Origin: Lachnospiraceae bacterium
GTDB taxonomy: Bacteria; Bacillota; Clostridia; Lachnospirales; Lachnospiraceae
Length of the DNA stretch: 40,501 nucleotides
Assembly (NCBI GenBank): GCA_022763925.1
Contig: JALERW010000035.1
Span: forward strand, 1-40,501
Direction: 5' to 3'
The notes beneath the pieces are model-generated. The model did not search any database and had not been told where the DNA came from. It saw only the letters and a list, made by a program, of their open reading frames with translations. The position numbers were made by a program, and so were the translations under genes. This document shows, piece by piece, positions 38,076 to 40,501 of this stretch (within the stretch, counting starts at the first letter, position 1; each line of letters begins with the position of its first letter).

Positions 38076-38135
38076 AAGTATTCTAAGCATCCATTTCAGG
38101 ATAAAATTCTCCAGATTCAATGAAAAAACAGCAGA

Positions 38136-38174
38136 GTTGATAATGTTGATAATTTGCGTTACCTGCTATATATG
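38136..38174 (+). promoter_or_regulatory. Possible promoter of the PD-(D/E)XK-like gene, overlapping a tandem 9-bp repeat
   Basis: GTTGATAAT occurs twice in tandem (38136-38144, 38145-38153). TTGATA within the second copy (38146-38151) stands 17 bases from TATATG (38169-38174), or 15 from TATATA preceded by TGC. Confidence 0.4.
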
Positions 38175-38320
38175 ATTTCCAGTTAAAGAATAGGTAAAAA
38201 AAGAAATGCTGAAGTCAATATTACCTATTCTATCTGTAAATTCTCCTTTAATAGGTAAAATGCTTTTGCGAGATTATCATGTTACCAACTCCTGGTTCTA
38301 ATAAACGAAATAGTCGGTAA
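38159..38320. repeat. Array of six alternating TTACC/GGTAA motifs (three degenerate units of about 61 bp)
   Basis: TTACC at 38159, 38221 and 38282 alternates with GGTAA at 38193, 38254 and 38316. Each TTACC is followed 28-29 bases later by GGTAA, and units begin 62 and 61 bases apart. In the middle of the array, longer identity is seen: GAATAGGTAA (38188-38197) is the exact complement of TTACCTATTC (38221-38230), and AATAGGTAAAA recurs at 38189 and 38250. The last GGTAA overlaps the ribosome site of the gene that starts at 38331. This is most of the 296-base gap after tuf. Confidence 0.7.
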
Positions 38321-38330
38321 GGGTGATTTC

Positions 38331-39107
38331 GTGTTAAGTATAATTGAGAAAGAAATACAGTCTTTAAAGGAAATTCAGAAATGCAGCAGGAAAGTTATAG
38401 AAGAGGCTCCGGAAGGAAACCTTCGATGTGCGATAAATAAAGGCTGTTATCAGTATTATTGCGGCAAAAAGTATCTCGGAAATGAGAAAAAAGAGTATAT
38501 TAAGCAGATTGCACAGAAAGAATACTGTTTGAAGCTAAACAGGCAAATAGAAAGATATTTACAGAAATTAAGAGAACTGCAGGAACTGTATGAAAATAAT
38601 TCCCTGGAAGAAATCTACCGGACGCTTCATCCGGCAAGAAAATGTCTGATCAAACCATTCATAAAACCGAGAGAAGAGATTGTGGAAGAATTTGAAAACA
38701 AAAAATACCAGGGTAAATCCTTTGCAGAGGACGATATCACCGCATATTTTACGATGAAAGGAGAACGCGTCCGATCAAAATCAGAGAAAATAATTGCAGA
38801 TGAGTTGTTCCGATATGATGTCCCCTATAAGTATGAAATGCCGATAGAGCTTAGGGACAGGAACAGAAAGATAAAAATATATCCGGATTTTACCGCATTG
38901 AACAGGCGAACCGGAAAACTCTGGCTGATTGAGCATTTAGGAATGATGGATCGTCTGTCTTATTCAGAAAATGCAATGCACAAATTGGATATATATGAAA
39001 AGAATGATCTGTTAATCGGGGAAAATCTGATTCTTCTTCATGAAACATCCGGAGATCCACTCAGTACAATTGTATTGAGAAAATACATAGAGATGTATCT
39101 TATATAG
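38331..39107 (+). CDS. PD-(D/E)XK nuclease-like protein of unknown function
   Basis: A 258-residue soluble protein. The N-terminal half is helical and charged, probably coiled coil (about 55-125, rich in Lys/Glu/Leu). The C-terminal half has a layout like a PD-(D/E)XK nuclease core: Glu152 in RSKSEKIIADEL, Asp186 in YPDFT, and Glu201 in LIEHLG, where His202/Leu203 stand in for the usual xK. It starts at GTG 38331, five bases after GGGTGA. The gene is more AT-rich than its neighbours and sits between tuf and a LysR gene without partners, which suggests acquisition. It may be a DNA-processing or defence-related enzyme, but no function is established, and loss of the Lys leaves activity in doubt. 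Confidence 0.6.
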   Translation: MLSIIEKEIQSLKEIQKCSRKVIEEAPEGNLRCAINKGCYQYYCGKKYLGNEKKEYIKQIAQKEYCLKLNRQIERYLQKLRELQELYENNSLEEIYRTLHPARKCLIKPFIKPREEIVEEFENKKYQGKSFAEDDITAYFTMKGERVRSKSEKIIADELFRYDVPYKYEMPIELRDRNRKIKIYPDFTALNRRTGKLWLIEHLGMMDRLSYSENAMHKLDIYEKNDLLIGENLILLHETSGDPLSTIVLRKYIEMYLI

Positions 39108-39120
39108 ATAGAATGCACTT

Positions 39121-40011
39121 TTACAGGAGCCCCAGCAGCTGATTCACTGCAGGATTTCCATTTCCCTTTAACCAGTATACCTCAAAATCTATGGTTTCTG
39201 CGGTACCATCCTGCTTTTGTACAGGCAGAATCGTGATATGAGGGTTCTTCTGATAAATGCGTGTGATATATTCCGGGAGCAGACTGATCCCCATGCCGGC
39301 TGCGATCATCAGCAGAAGCTTTTCCTGATCTCCTTCCACTGCGGCTACATTAGGTAAATAGCCGCCCCGTTCATAGATGAGCATAGATTCTTCCATCTGA
39401 TCTCTGGAGCGGTCAGACGGCTGCATCATGATGAAGCATTCCTTTTCAAGATCTCCATAGGTCAGAAAGGAACGGAAAGAGAGTGGATGATCGGCGTATA
39501 GTACCCCCATCACCGGATAGCTTTTCAGATAACGATGTTCAAATATCAAAGGGTTTACATTTTTTGAGGCAATGGAAAATACCACATCACATTCTTTCTT
39601 TTCCAGGGCATTCATGAGTATACTGCTGTTTTCCTTCATCAGCCGTATTTTTATATTAGGATAGGTGCGGTGGAAACTTCGGATGGTATCGAACAGATCA
39701 CTTTGTCCATAGCCTCTGATAAAACCGATGGTAATTTCGCCAGCTATGCCTTCGGAAGCCAGCCTGGCCATGCGCAGCGCCTCATTGCTTCGCTCCAGTA
39801 TCAGATGTGCTTCATTTAGTAAGACCTTACCAGCTGCAGTCAGCTCCACATGGTGATTATCCCGAAGAAATAATGCAGTCCCGACTGTTTTTTCCAACGC
39901 CCGGATCTGCTGTGTCATAGCTGTCTGAGAAATATAGCATTTGGCTGCTGCCCGGGTGAAATTCAGTGTTTCTGCAGCAGTAACAAAATATTCCAGTTGA
40001 TTCAGATTCAT
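39121..40011 (-). CDS. LysR-family transcriptional regulator, divergent from trpB2
   Basis: A 296-residue regulator. The winged helix-turn-helix (NFTRAAAKCYISQTAMTQQI, about residues 17-36) is followed by a linker helix and a two-lobed co-inducer domain. The frame opens at 40035, but GGAGG lies six bases before ATG 40011 and MNLNQLEYF is the typical family start. It is divergent from a TrpB2-type gene, with a dyad in the shared intergenic region, so regulation of that gene (possibly by tryptophan, indole or serine status) is likely. Confidence 0.87.
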   Translation of the reverse strand: MNLNQLEYFVTAAETLNFTRAAAKCYISQTAMTQQIRALEKTVGTALFLRDNHHVELTAAGKVLLNEAHLILERSNEALRMARLASEGIAGEITIGFIRGYGQSDLFDTIRSFHRTYPNIKIRLMKENSSILMNALEKKECDVVFSIASKNVNPLIFEHRYLKSYPVMGVLYADHPLSFRSFLTYGDLEKECFIMMQPSDRSRDQMEESMLIYERGGYLPNVAAVEGDQEKLLLMIAAGMGISLLPEYITRIYQKNPHITILPVQKQDGTAETIDFEVYWLKGNGNPAVNQLLGLL

Positions 40012-40092
40012 TCTATTCCTCCAGATCTTTGCCATAAGAAAAACTTATTGCCTATTTGCATATTATCATTTTACGTATGGGAATTTCAAGGA

Positions 40093-40098
40093 TATAAT
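40093..40098 (+). promoter_or_regulatory. -10 element of the trpB2 promoter
   Basis: A perfect TATAAT, with TTTACG (40070-40075) 17 bases upstream as a four-of-six -35. It lies about 87 bases before the trpB2 start. Confidence 0.55.
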
Positions 40099-40117
40099 AA
40101 AGAAAATTCCGAAAAGT

Positions 40118-40142
40118 TGATGATATGAGATATCGGTCATCA
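40118..40142. promoter_or_regulatory. Nested dyad between the LysR and trpB2 genes, candidate LysR site
   Basis: TGATG (40118-40122) and CATCA (40138-40142) enclose GATAT-GAG-ATATC (40122-40134). It lies about 20 bases downstream of the -10, so binding here would more likely repress than activate. Confidence 0.4.
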
Positions 40143-40184
40143 CGAAATATAATTACCTTATCATAAAGAAAGAGAGACACTGAT

Positions 40185-40501
40185 ATGACTGAAAAAAACA
40201 TTCCCTACAAAATTTATCTGGAAGAAAATGAGATTCCGAAACAATGGTATAATGTTCGCTCCGATATGAAGATCAAACCGGCTCCGCTTCTCAATCCTGG
40301 AACGCTTGAGCCTTTAAAGGCAGAAGAACTGGCTCCGATCTTCTGTGAAGAGCTGATTAAACAGGAACTGGATAATGATACAGCATATATCGATATTCCG
40401 GAAGAAATCCAGGAATATTATAAAACCTACCGCCCATCCCCGACCATGCGCGCATACCATCTGGAAAAAGCCCTTGGTACTCCGGCAAAGATCTATTACA
40501 A
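40185..40501 (+). CDS. TrpB-like pyridoxal-phosphate enzyme (TrpB2 type), partial
   Basis: The first 105 residues of a tryptophan synthase beta-like enzyme; the gene runs past the window end. The long N-terminal extension typical of TrpB2 is recognisable: EENEIPKQWYNVRSDM, then LNPGTLEPLKAEELAPIF, IDIPEEIQEYY, and RPSPTMRAYHLEKALGTPAK. TrpB2 proteins make tryptophan from indole and serine, often without a TrpA partner. ATG 40185 has only a modest AGAGAG site. The PLP lysine lies beyond the window edge. A divergent LysR gene is the likely regulator. Confidence 0.88.
   Translation, partial: MTEKNIPYKIYLEENEIPKQWYNVRSDMKIKPAPLLNPGTLEPLKAEELAPIFCEELIKQELDNDTAYIDIPEEIQEYYKTYRPSPTMRAYHLEKALGTPAKIYY

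Noticed and set aside
38136..38153. Tandem GTTGATAAT as a target-site duplication of a mobile element
   Set aside because: The copies are directly adjacent with nothing between them, and no inverted termini or transposase were found.
38159..38320. The TTACC/GGTAA array as a CRISPR array
   Set aside because: The repeated core is only 5-11 bases, alternates in strand and has no conserved full-length repeat or cas genes nearby.

Overview
The window looks like the chromosome of a Gram-positive, low-to-medium GC member of the Firmicutes, most likely a Lachnospiraceae-type gut clostridium. The evidence is the gene order rpmG-secE-nusG-rplK-rplA-(L10 leader)-rplJ-rplL-rpoB-rpoC and rpsL-rpsG-fusA-tuf, strong AGGAGG ribosome binding sites, a zinc-ribbon L33, an L10-leader attenuator and many TTGACA/TATAAT promoters with TGn extended -10 elements. 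The family is inferred from overall resemblance; no database search was possible.

Layout. 1-1305: two permeases of an osmoprotectant (OpuC-type) ABC importer. 1410-1655: a tRNA-Phe/Gly/Gly cluster behind one promoter. 1725-2646: a decayed FAD-dependent amino-acid oxidase. 2648-5648: ftsH (minus), a divergent MarR regulator and a TetR regulator, with inverted repeats in the promoter regions. 5869-7712: a membrane-anchored cell-wall amidase, convergent with a zinc-ribbon membrane protein. 8013-21136: the ribosomal/RNA polymerase block rpmG, secE, nusG, rplK, rplA, rplJ, rplL, rpoB, rpoC, interrupted between rplL and rpoB by a polytopic GT-C-like membrane protein and a 61-aa protein. 21254-33218: an accessory island between rpoC and rpsL, with a DMT permease, a complete five-gene Opp/Dpp-type importer, two tandem paralogues of the L-2-amino-thiazoline-4-carboxylate (ATC) hydrolase family, an M20 peptidase, a D-aminoacylase and a convergent LysR regulator. 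33470-38034: rpsL, rpsG, fusA, tuf. 38146-39107: a PD-(D/E)XK-like protein of unknown role behind an unusual array of alternating TTACC/GGTAA motifs. 39121-40501: a LysR regulator divergent from the start of a TrpB2-type tryptophan synthase beta gene.

How the genes work together. The island reads as one scavenging operon: an oligopeptide-type importer feeds hydrolases that could open a thiazoline-like ring or otherwise cleave N-modified amino acids and release free amino acids. Its substrate is inferred from family names only. The translation and transcription genes carry visible control elements: an L10 leader with attenuator before rplJ, and two RNA elements (before rplK and before rplA) that copy the base of the 23S rRNA L1 stalk and are probably L1 feedback sites. 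No CRISPR array, prophage, insertion sequence or replication origin was seen.
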